A stretch of DNA of 64,000 nucleotides from Actinobacteria bacterium OK074 (GCA_001298575.1 LJCV01000133.1:1-64000), one strand, 5' to 3'; shown: positions 26,956 to 35,489, counted from the stretch's first letter. Program-made: numbers and translations. Notes: generated from the sequence alone by a model not told the origin.

Positions 26956-27615
26956 ATGGCACGACCACGGCGCATCGTCCTTGTCCGACACGGGGAGTCA
27001 GCGGGCAATGCCGACGACACCGTGTACGAACGCGAGCCCGACCACGCCCTGGCGCTCACCGACACCGGGCGGCGGCAGGCGGAGGAGACCGGAAAGGGGC
27101 TGCGGGAACTCTTCGGCCGGGAACGCGTCAGCGTGTACGTCTCCCCGTACCGCCGCACGCACGAGACGCTCCGCTCCTTCCAGCTGGACCCCGAACTCGT
27201 CCGTGTCCGCGAGGAACCGCGCCTGCGCGAACAGGACTGGGGCAACTGGCAGGACCGCGACGACGTGCGCCTCCAGAAGGCGTACCGGGACGCGTACGGC
27301 CACTTCTTCTACCGCTTCGCCCAGGGTGAGTCCGGCGCCGACGTCTACGACCGCGTCGGCGGCTTCCTGGAGAGCCTCTACCGCAGCTTCGAGGCCCCCG
27401 ACCATCCGCCGAACGTCCTCCTGGTGACCCACGGGCTCGCCATGCGCCTGTTCTGCATGCGCTGGTTCCACTGGACGGTCGCCGAATTCGAGTCCCTGTC
27501 CAATCCGGGGAACGCGGAGATGCGGATGCTGGTGCTGGGGGACGACGGCCGGTACACGTTGGACCGGCCGTTCGACAGGTGGAGGGATCCGGAGTCGTAC
27601 GGGGCGATCGGTTAG
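26956..27615 (+). CDS. Histidine phosphatase family (phosphoglycerate mutase-like) protein
   Basis: A 219-residue phosphatase of the branch-1 histidine phosphatase superfamily. The RHG signature with the phosphorylated His is LVRHGES near residue 10. SPYRRTHETL provides the second Arg, and the distal His lies in LLVTHGLAMR. REQDWGNWQD contains the conserved acid/amide region. Short branch-1 members dephosphorylate sugar phosphates, nucleotides or other small molecules. The substrate is unassigned. Convergent with the MFS gene, with a dispersed repeat in the gap. Confidence 0.9.
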   Translation: MARPRRIVLVRHGESAGNADDTVYEREPDHALALTDTGRRQAEETGKGLRELFGRERVSVYVSPYRRTHETLRSFQLDPELVRVREEPRLREQDWGNWQDRDDVRLQKAYRDAYGHFFYRFAQGESGADVYDRVGGFLESLYRSFEAPDHPPNVLLVTHGLAMRLFCMRWFHWTVAEFESLSNPGNAEMRMLVLGDDGRYTLDRPFDRWRDPESYGAIG

Positions 27616-27633
27616 TGGTGCGGGTTTCCGGGG

Positions 27634-27722
27634 GCTCGCGCCGGAGGTGAAGAGGGGCGCGGGGAACGGCGCGAGCGACCACGCACCGCCCGCAGTCGCC
27701 AACGCACCCGCACCCCCGAGCT
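27634..27722. repeat. Dispersed intergenic element, copy B
   Basis: About 75-90 bp: core AGGGGCGCGGGGAAC (from 27653), then CCCGCAGTCGCCAACGCACC up to CCGAGCT. It is nearly identical to the complement of the element at 50128-50203. A 10-bp inverted repeat (GCTCGCGCCG 27634-27643, CGGCGCGAGC 27667-27676) may terminate the two convergent genes. Confidence 0.8.
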
Positions 27723-27740
27723 ATTGGGCGCCCCCGGTTG

Positions 27741-29279
27741 TCAGGCCCCCGCCGTCCCCGACAACGCCTCCAGATCGCTCCGCCGCACCCGAATCACCAC
27801 CGCGGCCACCACCAACGCCACCCCGGCCATCGCGGCCGCCGGAACGAACGCCGTGGAGATGCCGTGCGCCAGTACCTCGTGCCCCCATGGCGCGGGCAAC
27901 TGCCCGCTCCGCGCGAACTCCGCCTTCTGCGCGGCCGTGCCGTTCGCCTGGAACAACGGCACCTGCGTCTTCGCGGCGTCCTTGCTCGCCGTACCGAAGA
28001 CCGTCGTCAGGATGGAGAGGCCGAGCGAACCCCCCACCTGCTGCATGGTGTTGAGCAGCGCCGAGGCGGCCCCCGCCTCGTGCAGGGCGACCCCCGACAC
28101 CGCGGTGAGGGTGAGCGTCACGAAGTTCAGCCCCATCCCGAAGCCGAACATCACCATCGGCCCGAGCACCCCGCCGACGTAGGAACTCCCGGTGTCGATG
28201 AACGTCTGCCAGGTCAGTCCGACCACGGCCAGCGCGGTGCCGGTGGCCAGGAACGGCTTCGGTCCGAGCACCGGCAGGAACCGCTGCGACAGCCCGGCGC
28301 CGAGCGCGATCGCCGCCGTCACCGGCAGGAACGCCAGTCCGGCGCGGATCGGCGAGTAGCCGAGCACGTTCTGTACGAACAGCACGATGAAGAAGAACAT
28401 CCCGAACATCGCCGCGGCCAGGCTCAGCATGATCACGTACGTGCCGGAGCGGTTGCGGTCGGCGAACATGCGCAGGGGCGTGATCGGTTCCTTGGCCCGG
28501 TTCTCGACCAGCAGGAACGCCAGCAGCAGCACCGCGGCCGCCCCGAACGACCCGATGGTCAGCCCGTCCCGCCAGCCCTGCTCGGAGGCGCGGATGAAGC
28601 CGTAGACGAGCGAGGCCATACCGGCGGTCGAGGTGAGCGCGCCGGTGACGTCGAAGCGTCCGGGGTGGCTCTGGGACTCGTTGATGTAGCGGGGGGTGAG
28701 GACGGCGATCAGGATGCCGATGGGCACGTTCACGAAGAGCACCCAGCGCCAGTCGAGCCACTCGGTGAGCATGCCGCCCGCGAGCAGACCGATCGCGCCG
28801 CCTCCGGCCGACACCCCGGCGAAGATGCCGAACGCCCGGTTGCGCTGCGGGCCTTCGGGGAACGTCGTGGTGATCAGCGCCAGCGCGGTCGGCGACGCGA
28901 TGGCGCCGCCGATGCCCTGGACCGCCCGTGCGGCCAGCAACTGCCAGGGCTCCTGGGCCAGTCCGCCGAGCAGGGAGGCGAACGTGAACAGCAGGATGCC
29001 GGTCATGAAGACCCGGCGGCGCCCGAGGATGTCACCGGCGCGCCCGCCGAGCAGCAGCAGACCGCCGAAGGTGAGGGTGTAGGCGCTGATCACCCACGTC
29101 AGGCCGGTGGTGCTGAACGCGAGCGCCTCTTGAATGTGCGGGAGCGCGATGTTCACAATCGTCGAATCGAGTACGACCATGAGTTGGCAGGCCGCGATGA
29201 CGGCCAGCGCGATGCCGGGGTGCCCCTCCCGGCGGGCGGTGGCCGGCTTCTGATCCCGGATTGATGGAGAGATGGTCAC
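27741..29279 (-). CDS. MFS transporter, DHA2 (14-helix) drug:H+ antiporter type
   Basis: A 512-residue inner-membrane efflux protein. Fourteen hydrophobic helices can be counted. The DHA2 motif C-like start is LDSTIVNIALP after helix 1 and motif A is GRAGDILGRRR, both characteristic of EmrB/QacA-type multidrug pumps. The C-terminal loop contains a poorly conserved LFQANGTAAQKAEF segment. The start is the GTG at 29279; no other in-frame start precedes the first helix. Divergent from a TetR regulator, with two matching palindromes in between, so it is probably induced by its own substrate. Confidence 0.93.
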   Translation of the reverse strand: MTISPSIRDQKPATARREGHPGIALAVIAACQLMVVLDSTIVNIALPHIQEALAFSTTGLTWVISAYTLTFGGLLLLGGRAGDILGRRRVFMTGILLFTFASLLGGLAQEPWQLLAARAVQGIGGAIASPTALALITTTFPEGPQRNRAFGIFAGVSAGGGAIGLLAGGMLTEWLDWRWVLFVNVPIGILIAVLTPRYINESQSHPGRFDVTGALTSTAGMASLVYGFIRASEQGWRDGLTIGSFGAAAVLLLAFLLVENRAKEPITPLRMFADRNRSGTYVIMLSLAAAMFGMFFFIVLFVQNVLGYSPIRAGLAFLPVTAAIALGAGLSQRFLPVLGPKPFLATGTALAVVGLTWQTFIDTGSSYVGGVLGPMVMFGFGMGLNFVTLTLTAVSGVALHEAGAASALLNTMQQVGGSLGLSILTTVFGTASKDAAKTQVPLFQANGTAAQKAEFARSGQLPAPWGHEVLAHGISTAFVPAAAMAGVALVVAAVVIRVRRSDLEALSGTAGA

Positions 29280-29302
29280 TATGGATCCCCCACAAGTGCG
29301 TT

Positions 29303-29322
29303 AGTGAACGCGGGCGTTCACT
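29303..29322. promoter_or_regulatory. TetR-type operator O1
   Basis: A perfect palindrome with 9-bp arms AGTGAACGC and GCGTTCACT separated by GG, 24 bp from the MFS start codon. Confidence 0.8.
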
Positions 29323-29349
29323 TTCGAGTCACCGTAGCCAGCGCTCTTT

Positions 29350-29369
29350 AGGGAACGCAAGCGTTCACT
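29350..29369. promoter_or_regulatory. TetR-type operator O2
   Basis: The same palindrome with a degenerate left arm: GAACGC-AA-GCGTTC core inside AGGGAACGC...GCGTTCACT. Its centre is 47 bp from that of O1. Confidence 0.75.
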
Positions 29370-29625
29370 TCGAACGCTCCTTGAGAGTTTCTTGAGAGCG
29401 CCCGGCTAGACCGGACTGGACCCGGACAGACCCCTGGCCAGACCCCTGGCCAGACCTCCGGACAGACCCCCGGCCGGATCTCGCCCGTATCCGTCCCGCA
29501 CCCGTACCCGTGCCGCCCGGCGTCCCCCGACGCAGCCGTGCGGCACCGCCGTCCGCTCCGCCCGACTCCCGCGAGCCCCGTTTCCTCTCCTCCGCCCCTC
29601 CTCCCCGCACAACGGAGATACTCAG

Positions 29626-30249
29626 ATGGTTACTTCGCGCTGGACCGCCGTCCCCGCTCAGACGGCCTCCCCCCGCCGGCGCGGCGCCGTACTCGAACGC
29701 GCCATCCTCGACGCCGCCCTGGAGCAGCTCAGCACGGTCGGCTGGAACGGCCTGACGATGGAGGGTGTCGCCGCCGGCGCGCAGACCGGCAAGGCCGCCG
29801 TCTACCGCCGCTGGCCGTCCAAGGAGGACCTCGTCGAGGAGGCGTTGCGGGCCGGACTGCCGAACCTGGACGGGGCGCCCGACCTCGGGAACGTCCGCGA
29901 GGAACTCGTCGCGCTGTGCGTGCGCGCGCGCGAGGCGATGTTCTCGCGCCCGGGGGCCGCGCTCCGTTCCGTGCTTCACGAATGCGACATGGTGCAGGCC
30001 GACCGGTTCCACGGTGTGATCTTCAGTGGCGTGGTCGAGCCGACCGTCAAGCTGCTGCACGAGGTCGTCACCCGCGGAATCGAGCGGGGCGAGGTCCGGC
30101 CCGACGCCGCCAACGGCTATGTCTTTGACGCGATTCCGGCCATGATGATGTACCGCTCCAAGGTGTGCGCGAGCGAATGGAGCCGGGGCGAAATCGAGGA
30201 AATGATCGACCAGTTGATGGTGCCGCTGCTGCGTCCGCAGGGGGCCTGA
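29626..30249 (+). CDS. TetR/AcrR-family repressor
   Basis: A 207-residue one-component regulator. The N-terminal TetR helix-turn-helix (about 20-68) shows RRGAVLERAILDAALEQL, MEGVAAGAQTGKAAVYRRW and PSKEDLVEEAL, all family hallmarks. The C-terminal alpha-helical part should bind a small inducer and form the dimer. It is divergent from the DHA2 pump with two shared palindromes, the classic pump-repressor arrangement, so it likely represses the pump and itself. Start ATG 29626 follows the GGAGAT-type ribosome site. Confidence 0.92.
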   Translation: MVTSRWTAVPAQTASPRRRGAVLERAILDAALEQLSTVGWNGLTMEGVAAGAQTGKAAVYRRWPSKEDLVEEALRAGLPNLDGAPDLGNVREELVALCVRAREAMFSRPGAALRSVLHECDMVQADRFHGVIFSGVVEPTVKLLHEVVTRGIERGEVRPDAANGYVFDAIPAMMMYRSKVCASEWSRGEIEEMIDQLMVPLLRPQGA

Positions 30250-30351
30250 CGCCCGTCCGGCCCCGGTTCGTGGCCCGTCGTGCGGCCCTTGGGCGCGGTA
30301 CTCGGACTCCACACAGCGAAACCTGGGTGTCGCGGGGCCTTCTGGGCGGCG

Positions 30352-30357
30352 TACGCT
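30352..30357 (+). promoter_or_regulatory. -10 hexamer TACGCT upstream of rnhB
   Basis: TACGCT ends 9 nt before the rnhB ATG at 30367; no Shine-Dalgarno sequence is present. Confidence 0.45.
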
Positions 30358-30366
30358 AAGGCTGCC

Positions 30367-31068
30367 ATGCCGTACGAACCACCAACCCACACCGTCGAGC
30401 GCTCCCTCCGCGCCACGACCGGAGCGAAGGTCATTGCCGGTGTCGACGAGGTGGGGCGCGGTGCCTGGGCCGGCCCCGTCACCGTCTGCGCGGCGGTCAC
30501 GGGCCTGCGTCGCCCGCCCGACGGCCTCACCGACTCCAAGCTCCTCGCCGTGAAGCGGCGTACCGAACTCGCCGAAGAACTACGGAAATGGGTGACGTCG
30601 TACGCCCTCGGTCACTCCTCCCCGGAGGAGATCGACGACCTGGGCATGACGGCGGCGCTCCGCCTGGCCGCGGTCCGCGCCCTGGGGGCCTTGCCGGTCC
30701 GCCCGGATGCGGTCATCCTCGACGGGAAGCACGACTACCTCGGGACGCCGTGGCAGGTCCGTACGGTGATCAAGGGCGACCAGTCCTGCGTGGCCGTCGC
30801 GGCGGCCTCGGTGATCGCCAAGGTTCAGCGCGACAAAATGATGGCCGAACTGGGCATCGAACATGCAGACTTCGCTTTTGCGGCCAACGCCGGGTATCCG
30901 TCACCCGTGCACAAGGCCGCGCTGGAGGAGCGGGGGCCCACCCCGCACCACCGGCTGTCGTGGGCGTATCTTGATGCGCTGCCCCAGTGGCGGCACCTCA
31001 AGAAGGTCCGCACGGGAGCGGACGGGAACGGCTCGGGGATCGAGGGGCAGTTGGGCTTCGACTTCTGA
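30367..31068 (+). CDS. rnhB: Ribonuclease HII
   Basis: A 233-residue nuclease that removes RNA from RNA/DNA hybrids and excises single ribonucleotides from DNA. The type-2 RNase H motif is [15 protein letters not shown] with catalytic D27 and E28. The downstream acids lie in VILDGKHDY and AKVQRDKMM. It matches the family length except for a short C-terminal extension ([20 protein letters not shown]). Start fixed at ATG 30367 by the -10 hexamer; a longer in-frame reading from 30280 is rejected. Confidence 0.96.
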   Translation: MPYEPPTHTVERSLRATTGAKVIAGVDEVGRGAWAGPVTVCAAVTGLRRPPDGLTDSKLLAVKRRTELAEELRKWVTSYALGHSSPEEIDDLGMTAALRLAAVRALGALPVRPDAVILDGKHDYLGTPWQVRTVIKGDQSCVAVAAASVIAKVQRDKMMAELGIEHADFAFAANAGYPSPVHKAALEERGPTPHHRLSWAYLDALPQWRHLKKVRTGADGNGSGIEGQLGFDF

Positions 31069-31157
31069 CCGCTTCCGATCGCACTCATGTGCCAGCAGTC
31101 CCGGACTGCGCGGACTCCTGGGGCAACAGCCCCATGGACCGGCAAGTCCCCCTACCC

Positions 31158-31190
31158 GGCAGTACATCGGCAGTACGGCGATGTACTGCC
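31158..31190. promoter_or_regulatory. 12-bp perfect inverted repeat upstream of the orphan helicase-domain gene
   Basis: GGCAGTACATCG (31158-31169) and CGATGTACTGCC (31179-31190) flank a 9-nt centre that contains another GCAGTAC. It could be an operator or a hairpin. It lies 45 bp before the start at 31235. Confidence 0.6.
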
Positions 31191-31234
31191 ACCCGCCGAC
31201 GCGAGTCGCACCGGCGTTTGATAAAAATCAGCTC

Positions 31235-31834
31235 ATGCCTCTCATTCCCGAGGAGCCTCAGATTCACGAGAGTGCCCAGGGTCCCCGCATCGCGCCGACC
31301 CCCCGCCCCGTACCCGGCCCCCGTCCCGCGGCTCCGGCGCGTCCCGGCCGTCCGGGGCCGATTCGGCCGATGCCGGTTCAGCGCACCCCGCGCGACCCGG
31401 CTCCGGCCGCCCCGGCCAAGCCCGCCGCCCCCGCAGCCACCCCCACCCCGCAGATCCAGCTGGTCCCGGCCTCGGCCGAGGGCGCGCTGGACGCCGCCGA
31501 GGAGGCAGTGGACCTGCTCCTGGAGTCGGGCCGCGCCCCCGGTGACATCCTGATGATCACCACCGGCGAACCACACCCGTGGGCCGCCCACGAACTGTCC
31601 TTCGGCGAAGACGCCTACTGGGCGCAGCACGACGCCGGTGACGACGTCTTCTACGCCGACGCCTCGCTCGCCGGACGCGCCGCGTCCCGTGCCGTGGTCG
31701 TGGTCGCCGTCAACGGCGGCACCGACACGACCGTCGCCACGGCACTCCCGCTGGCGCTCGGCCGGGCCGGTTCGCTGCTGATCGTCTGCGGCGACCCGAC
31801 CCAGATCAACTCGGTACTGGGCGCCGGAGTCTGA
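31235..31834 (+). CDS. Orphan UvrD C-terminal-like domain protein with Pro-rich N-terminus
   Basis: A 199-residue protein. Residues 1-75 are Pro/Ala/Arg-rich and disordered-looking. The remainder resembles the last domain (2B/C-terminal RecA-like) of actinobacterial UvrD/NERD-type SF1 helicases: DILMITTGEPHPWAAHEL, DAYWAQHDAGDDVFYADASL, SRAVVVVAVNGG, then ALGRAGSLLIVCGDPTQI, where helicases have their motif VI strand. No Walker A or B domain is present, so it cannot be a motor by itself. It might be a regulator or decoy for a helicase, or a relic. No ribosome site; an AT-rich TAAAAAT lies 6 nt before ATG 31235. The resemblance is from memory of the family, not from a search. Confidence 0.6.
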   Translation: MPLIPEEPQIHESAQGPRIAPTPRPVPGPRPAAPARPGRPGPIRPMPVQRTPRDPAPAAPAKPAAPAATPTPQIQLVPASAEGALDAAEEAVDLLLESGRAPGDILMITTGEPHPWAAHELSFGEDAYWAQHDAGDDVFYADASLAGRAASRAVVVVAVNGGTDTTVATALPLALGRAGSLLIVCGDPTQINSVLGAGV

Positions 31835-31836
31835 CC

Positions 31837-31877
31837 CCGCACGCCCGCGGCCGGACACCACGGCGGCGGGCGTGCGG
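31837..31877 (+). terminator. Hairpin terminator
   Basis: A perfect 12-bp stem (CCGCACGCCCGC with GCGGGCGTGCGG) and a 17-nt loop begins 2 bp after the stop at 31834. Confidence 0.8.
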
Positions 31878-32313
31878 TGGCGACATCGGTGACCGGCGCG
31901 GCTGTTTGTGCGCCGGGACACCGACAGGGCGTTTCCGCGTGCCCGCGCGCGGGCGATGCGTTTGCGATCCTTCAGGGCTGCCGGCTCTTGGGCGCTTCCG
32001 GCCCTCGGGCGCTCTTGCTGCTTGCGGTACGCGCAGATCACCGAGCGACGACGACAGTCCTCCGACGGCTCTGGAGAGCCGGTACGCGTGGGCGTGCCAC
32101 GTTCGTGTACCTGGTTACGGCGACGGCGGTGGCGCGCGCGGTTGGTCGGCGTACGACTGCCCGGCGGCGCGGGAGCGGTCGGCGTCACGAGCCGTCGGAT
32201 TCACGCACCCGGGTCGGCCACCCGCCGCGTTCCGGGCCCAAGCGTGCCCGGGGCGCCAACTACCGTCAGCTGCCCGGGCCTTGACCCCTCAGCCGGCCGT
32301 GTTGCCCGACGGC
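31878..32313. other. Intergenic region without a recognisable gene
   Basis: About 436 bp between convergent genes. Several open frames run through it, but all are Arg-rich with poor third-position bias and no ribosome site. I see no RNA gene or notable repeat. Confidence 0.6.
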
Positions 32314-32940
32314 TCAGCGGGCCGCCGCCCGGCGCATCACCTCGGAGGCGACACCCCCGGTACGCGGTATGCGCGGGGGCGCGCCCGTCGCGTCGAACGT
32401 CTCCGGCGCCGAGTCCGCGTTCGGACGACGGCCGCCGCGGCCCGCGCCGCCGCCCTGCCAGCCGTCACGTGTCAGCGTGATGTACGCGCCGCAGCGCAGC
32501 CCGTGCAACGTGCACGCGTCCCGCAGCCCCCACATCCACGCGCCGTCCTCCTCCGTCCACCGCGTGTCGCCCTCGCGGCAGTACAGCAGCACCGCCGTGC
32601 GGACGGGCGTGCGGCGCCGCAGGTCGTGCGGGATGACCCGGCGCAACTGGGCGAGCAGCGCGTTGCGGAACATCCAGCCGTCCGCCGGGGCGGTGCGCCG
32701 GGTGAAGGAGGCGCTCGCCCGCAGCCGGTCGTCCGGATCGAGGACGGCCACGATCGCCGTGGCCGGGCCGGGCCGGTGACGGGAGTGCAGCCCGCTGACG
32801 ACCTCGCGGGGGTTGCGCAGCAACGGAATCCCGGCGGCGGCCCATTCCGCGGGTTCGAGCATCCGGCTGGCGGTGGTGGCGGACAGATCGGCGGAGGCCG
32901 ACAATGATGCCGCCGGGGACGGAGCGAATCCGAAGGTCAC
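32314..32940 (-). CDS. Hypothetical actinobacterial protein
   Basis: A 208-residue soluble protein without signal peptide. The centre (about 35-150) looks folded: GIPLLRNPREVVSGLHSRH, ATAIVAVLDPDDRL, VRTAVLLYCREGDTRWTEED, and DACTLHGLRCGAYITLTRDG. The C-terminal 55 residues are Gly/Arg/Pro-rich. The last folded segment loosely resembles the end of RadC/JAB-type domains, but the zinc ligands are not evident, so no function is claimed. The start is the GTG at 32940 with a GGGAGGA ribosome site; an extension to 33117 looks non-coding. Downstream of recQ on the same strand but with a 256-bp gap. Confidence 0.7.
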   Translation of the reverse strand: MTFGFAPSPAASLSASADLSATTASRMLEPAEWAAAGIPLLRNPREVVSGLHSRHRPGPATAIVAVLDPDDRLRASASFTRRTAPADGWMFRNALLAQLRRVIPHDLRRRTPVRTAVLLYCREGDTRWTEEDGAWMWGLRDACTLHGLRCGAYITLTRDGWQGGGAGRGGRRPNADSAPETFDATGAPPRIPRTGGVASEVMRRAAAR

Positions 32941-33129
32941 GGTCCTCCCTTCGGCTACGCGCCCGGGCTGCGGGCGGAATTCGGTCGTGGGGGAGCGCAC
33001 CCGCGACAGGGCACAACCGGACCACGGATGAGCCGTGCGGGGAGCAGACCCCAATTGTCCCTGGCGAACAAGCGCGCGGCAACGCGCCAATAGGATCAAC
33101 TGACCGATTTCATACAATTAGCCGGTAAT

Positions 33130-33140
33130 ATCACCTCCTT
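33130..33140 (-). promoter_or_regulatory. Perfect 11-nt Shine-Dalgarno-like sequence in an AT-rich patch
   Basis: On the minus strand AAGGAGGTGAT is fully complementary to the 3' end of 16S rRNA. The nearest ATG (33113) is 20 nt away and opens only a five-codon frame. The patch 33100-33175 is unusually AT-rich for this genome. Confidence 0.5.
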
Positions 33141-33196
33141 CTTTGCTTCTTTTCTGCCGAGAGTTTCTCGCGTTGTCACATGGGGCGTCCCAGGCG

Positions 33197-35446
33197 TCAC
33201 GCCTGCACGGCGAGGACCAGCGGCAACACTCCTTCCGCCCCGGCCCGCCGCAGCAACCGCGCCGCCACCGCGAGCGTCCACCCGGTCTCCGTCGCGTCGT
33301 CCACGAGCAGGACCGGACCGTGCGCCTCCCGCAGGGCCGACGCGAGCGCGTCCGGCACCGTCAGCGCCCCGTCGAGCGCCTTGAGCCGCTGCGCGCTGTT
33401 GCTCCGCTGCACCCGCGGCGCCTCGCCCGCGTACTCGACCGAACCGAGCAACGGCAGCCGTCCCACCTCCGCGATCCGCTGCCCCAGGGAGTGGATCAGC
33501 AGGGGCCGCCCGTACGAGGCCATGGTCACCACCCCCACCGGCCGCGACCGGCCCTCCGGAGCCCCCGAGGCCCACCCGCCGGGCCCCTTCGCCCAGTCCG
33601 TGAGCACCTCCACCACGGCCCGCGCGACATCGTCCGGTACGGGCCCGTCCTCGGCCCGCGGCGCCAGCAGCGGGCGCAGCCGGTTGCCCCAGCCGATGTC
33701 CGACAGCCGCCCCAGGGCCCGCCCCGGCGCGGCCTGTTCTCCCGCGGGGATACGACCCTTGAGGTCGACGCCGATCGCGGGCAGCCCCGTCGGCCACATC
33801 TTCCGGGGCTCGACCTCGACGCCCGCGCGCGTGAGTTCACCGCGCGCCGAGTCCAGCGCCCCGGAGGACACGCCATCGGCGAACCGCGGCCCGGCGCAGT
33901 TGTCGCAACGGCCGCAGGGCTTCGCCTCCTCGTCGTCCAACTGCCGCCGCAGGAACTCCATCCGGCAGTCGGTCGTCGTCACGTAGTCCCGCATCGCCTG
34001 CTGCTCGGCCGCCCGCTGCCGGGTGACCCAGGCGTACCGCTCGGTGTCGTACGTCCACGCCGCGCCCGTCGAGATCCAGCCGCCCTTGACCCGGTGCACC
34101 GCGCCGTCCACGTCCAGGACCTTGAGCATCGTCTCCAGCCGGGAGCGGCGCAGTTCCACCAGCGGTTCGAGCGCCGGCAGCGACAGCGGTCCCGTCGCCC
34201 GCGCCAGCACGTCGAGCGTGCGCCGCACCTGCTCCTCGGGCGGGAAGGCGACCGAGGCGAAGTACTCCCAGATCGCCTGGTCCTCCCGCCCCGGCAGCAA
34301 CAGCACCTCGGCGTGCTCCACACCACGGCCGGCGCGCCCCACCTGCTGGTAGTACGCGATCGGGGACGAGGGCGATCCGAGGTGCACGACGAATCCCAGG
34401 TCCGGCTTGTCGAACCCCATCCCCAGGGCGGAGGTGGCGACCAGCGCCTTGACCCGATTGGCCAGCAGATCCTCCTCCGCCTGCTGCCGGTCCGCGTTCT
34501 CCGTCCGGCCGGTGTACGAGGCCACGGTGTGCCCGCACTGGCGCAGGAACGCGGTCACCTCCTCGGCCGCGGCCACCGTGAGCGTGTAGACGATCCCGGA
34601 ACCCGGCAGGGCGTCGAGGTGCTCGGCGAGCCAGGCCATCCGGTGCGCGGCGTCCGGGAGTTGGAGCACACCGAGGCTGAGGCTCTCGCGTTCGAGCGGC
34701 CCGCGCAGGACGAGCGTGCCGGTACCGCCACCGGTCCCTCCGGTGCCGAGCTGCTCGGCCACGTCGGCCGTCACGCGCGCGTTGGCCGTGGCCGTGGTCG
34801 CCAGCACGGGGACGCCGGGCGGGAGTTCGGCGAGCATGGTGCGCAGTCGGCGGTAGTCCGGACGGAAGTCGTGGCCCCAGTCCGAGATGCAGTGCGCCTC
34901 GTCGACGACGAGCAGGCCGGTGGCGGCGGCCAGCTTGGGCAGCACCTGATCGCGGAAGTCGGGGTTGTTGAGGCGTTCCGGACTGACGAGCAACACGTCC
35001 ACCGTCCCGGCGGCCACCTCCTCCTGGACGGTGTCCCACTCCTCCGTGTTGGCGGAGTTGATGGTGCGGGCGTGGATGCCGGCGCGGGCCGCGGCCTCCA
35101 CCTGGTTGCGCATCAGCGCGAGGAGCGGCGAGACGATCACCGTGGGACCGGCGCCCCGCTCGCGCAGCAGCGCGGTCGCGACGAAGTACACGGCGGACTT
35201 GCCCCAGCCGGTGCGCTGCACGACGAGCGCTCTGCGCCCCTGGGCCACGAGGGCCTCGATGGCCCGCCACTGGTCCTCACGCAGCCGCGCTTCGCCCGCC
35301 GGCGCACCGACCAGCCGGGCGAGGACGGCGTCGGCGGCGGCGCGCAGACCGGGGTCGGCCCCGGCGGCAGGGGTGGAGCCGGGGGTGACGGTAGTGGGGG
35401 CAGGGGCGGTCGTCGGTTGCGGGTGCTCGTCGTTCATGCGGTCCAT
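33197..35446 (-). CDS. RecQ-family DNA helicase with C-terminal ComF-like phosphoribosyltransferase domain
   Basis: About 749 residues. A short Pro/Thr-rich leader precedes the SF2 RecQ core: LREDQWRAIEALVAQGR (motif 0), QRTGWGKSAVYF (Walker A), VVDEAHCISDWGHDFRP (Walker B and the RecQ aromatic loop), and YYQQVGRAGRG (motif VI). The zinc site is C...CGRCDNC. No HRDC domain follows. Instead the last 190 or so residues contain MASYGRPLLIHSLGQRIAEV, a QRLKAL helix, and VLLVDDATETGWT, which is the PRPP-binding signature of type I phosphoribosyltransferases as in ComF. ATG 35446 is chosen; 35437 is equally possible. Divergent from the DUF4192 gene. Confidence 0.9.
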   Translation of the reverse strand: MDRMNDEHPQPTTAPAPTTVTPGSTPAAGADPGLRAAADAVLARLVGAPAGEARLREDQWRAIEALVAQGRRALVVQRTGWGKSAVYFVATALLRERGAGPTVIVSPLLALMRNQVEAAARAGIHARTINSANTEEWDTVQEEVAAGTVDVLLVSPERLNNPDFRDQVLPKLAAATGLLVVDEAHCISDWGHDFRPDYRRLRTMLAELPPGVPVLATTATANARVTADVAEQLGTGGTGGGTGTLVLRGPLERESLSLGVLQLPDAAHRMAWLAEHLDALPGSGIVYTLTVAAAEEVTAFLRQCGHTVASYTGRTENADRQQAEEDLLANRVKALVATSALGMGFDKPDLGFVVHLGSPSSPIAYYQQVGRAGRGVEHAEVLLLPGREDQAIWEYFASVAFPPEEQVRRTLDVLARATGPLSLPALEPLVELRRSRLETMLKVLDVDGAVHRVKGGWISTGAAWTYDTERYAWVTRQRAAEQQAMRDYVTTTDCRMEFLRRQLDDEEAKPCGRCDNCAGPRFADGVSSGALDSARGELTRAGVEVEPRKMWPTGLPAIGVDLKGRIPAGEQAAPGRALGRLSDIGWGNRLRPLLAPRAEDGPVPDDVARAVVEVLTDWAKGPGGWASGAPEGRSRPVGVVTMASYGRPLLIHSLGQRIAEVGRLPLLGSVEYAGEAPRVQRSNSAQRLKALDGALTVPDALASALREAHGPVLLVDDATETGWTLAVAARLLRRAGAEGVLPLVLAVQA

Positions 35447-35489
35447 GCAACCGGATCGCACTGACATCGTGCGAGCGGGACCACGAACC

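Larger units (their letters stand above)
29280..29625. other. 346-bp divergent MFS-TetR control region
   Basis: Contains the two TetR-type operators at 29303-29322 and 29350-29369. Near 29421-29472 are degenerate direct repeats of CAGACCCCTGGC type. Otherwise no gene is seen. Confidence 0.7.

Noticed and set aside
31878..32313. Arg-rich open frames as small genes
   Set aside because: Poor third-position bias, no start signals and no conserved-looking motifs.
33096..33113. Five-codon leader peptide gene after the Shine-Dalgarno-like site
   Set aside because: The ATG is 20 nt from the site, too far for efficient initiation; kept only as part of the finding on the AT-rich patch.
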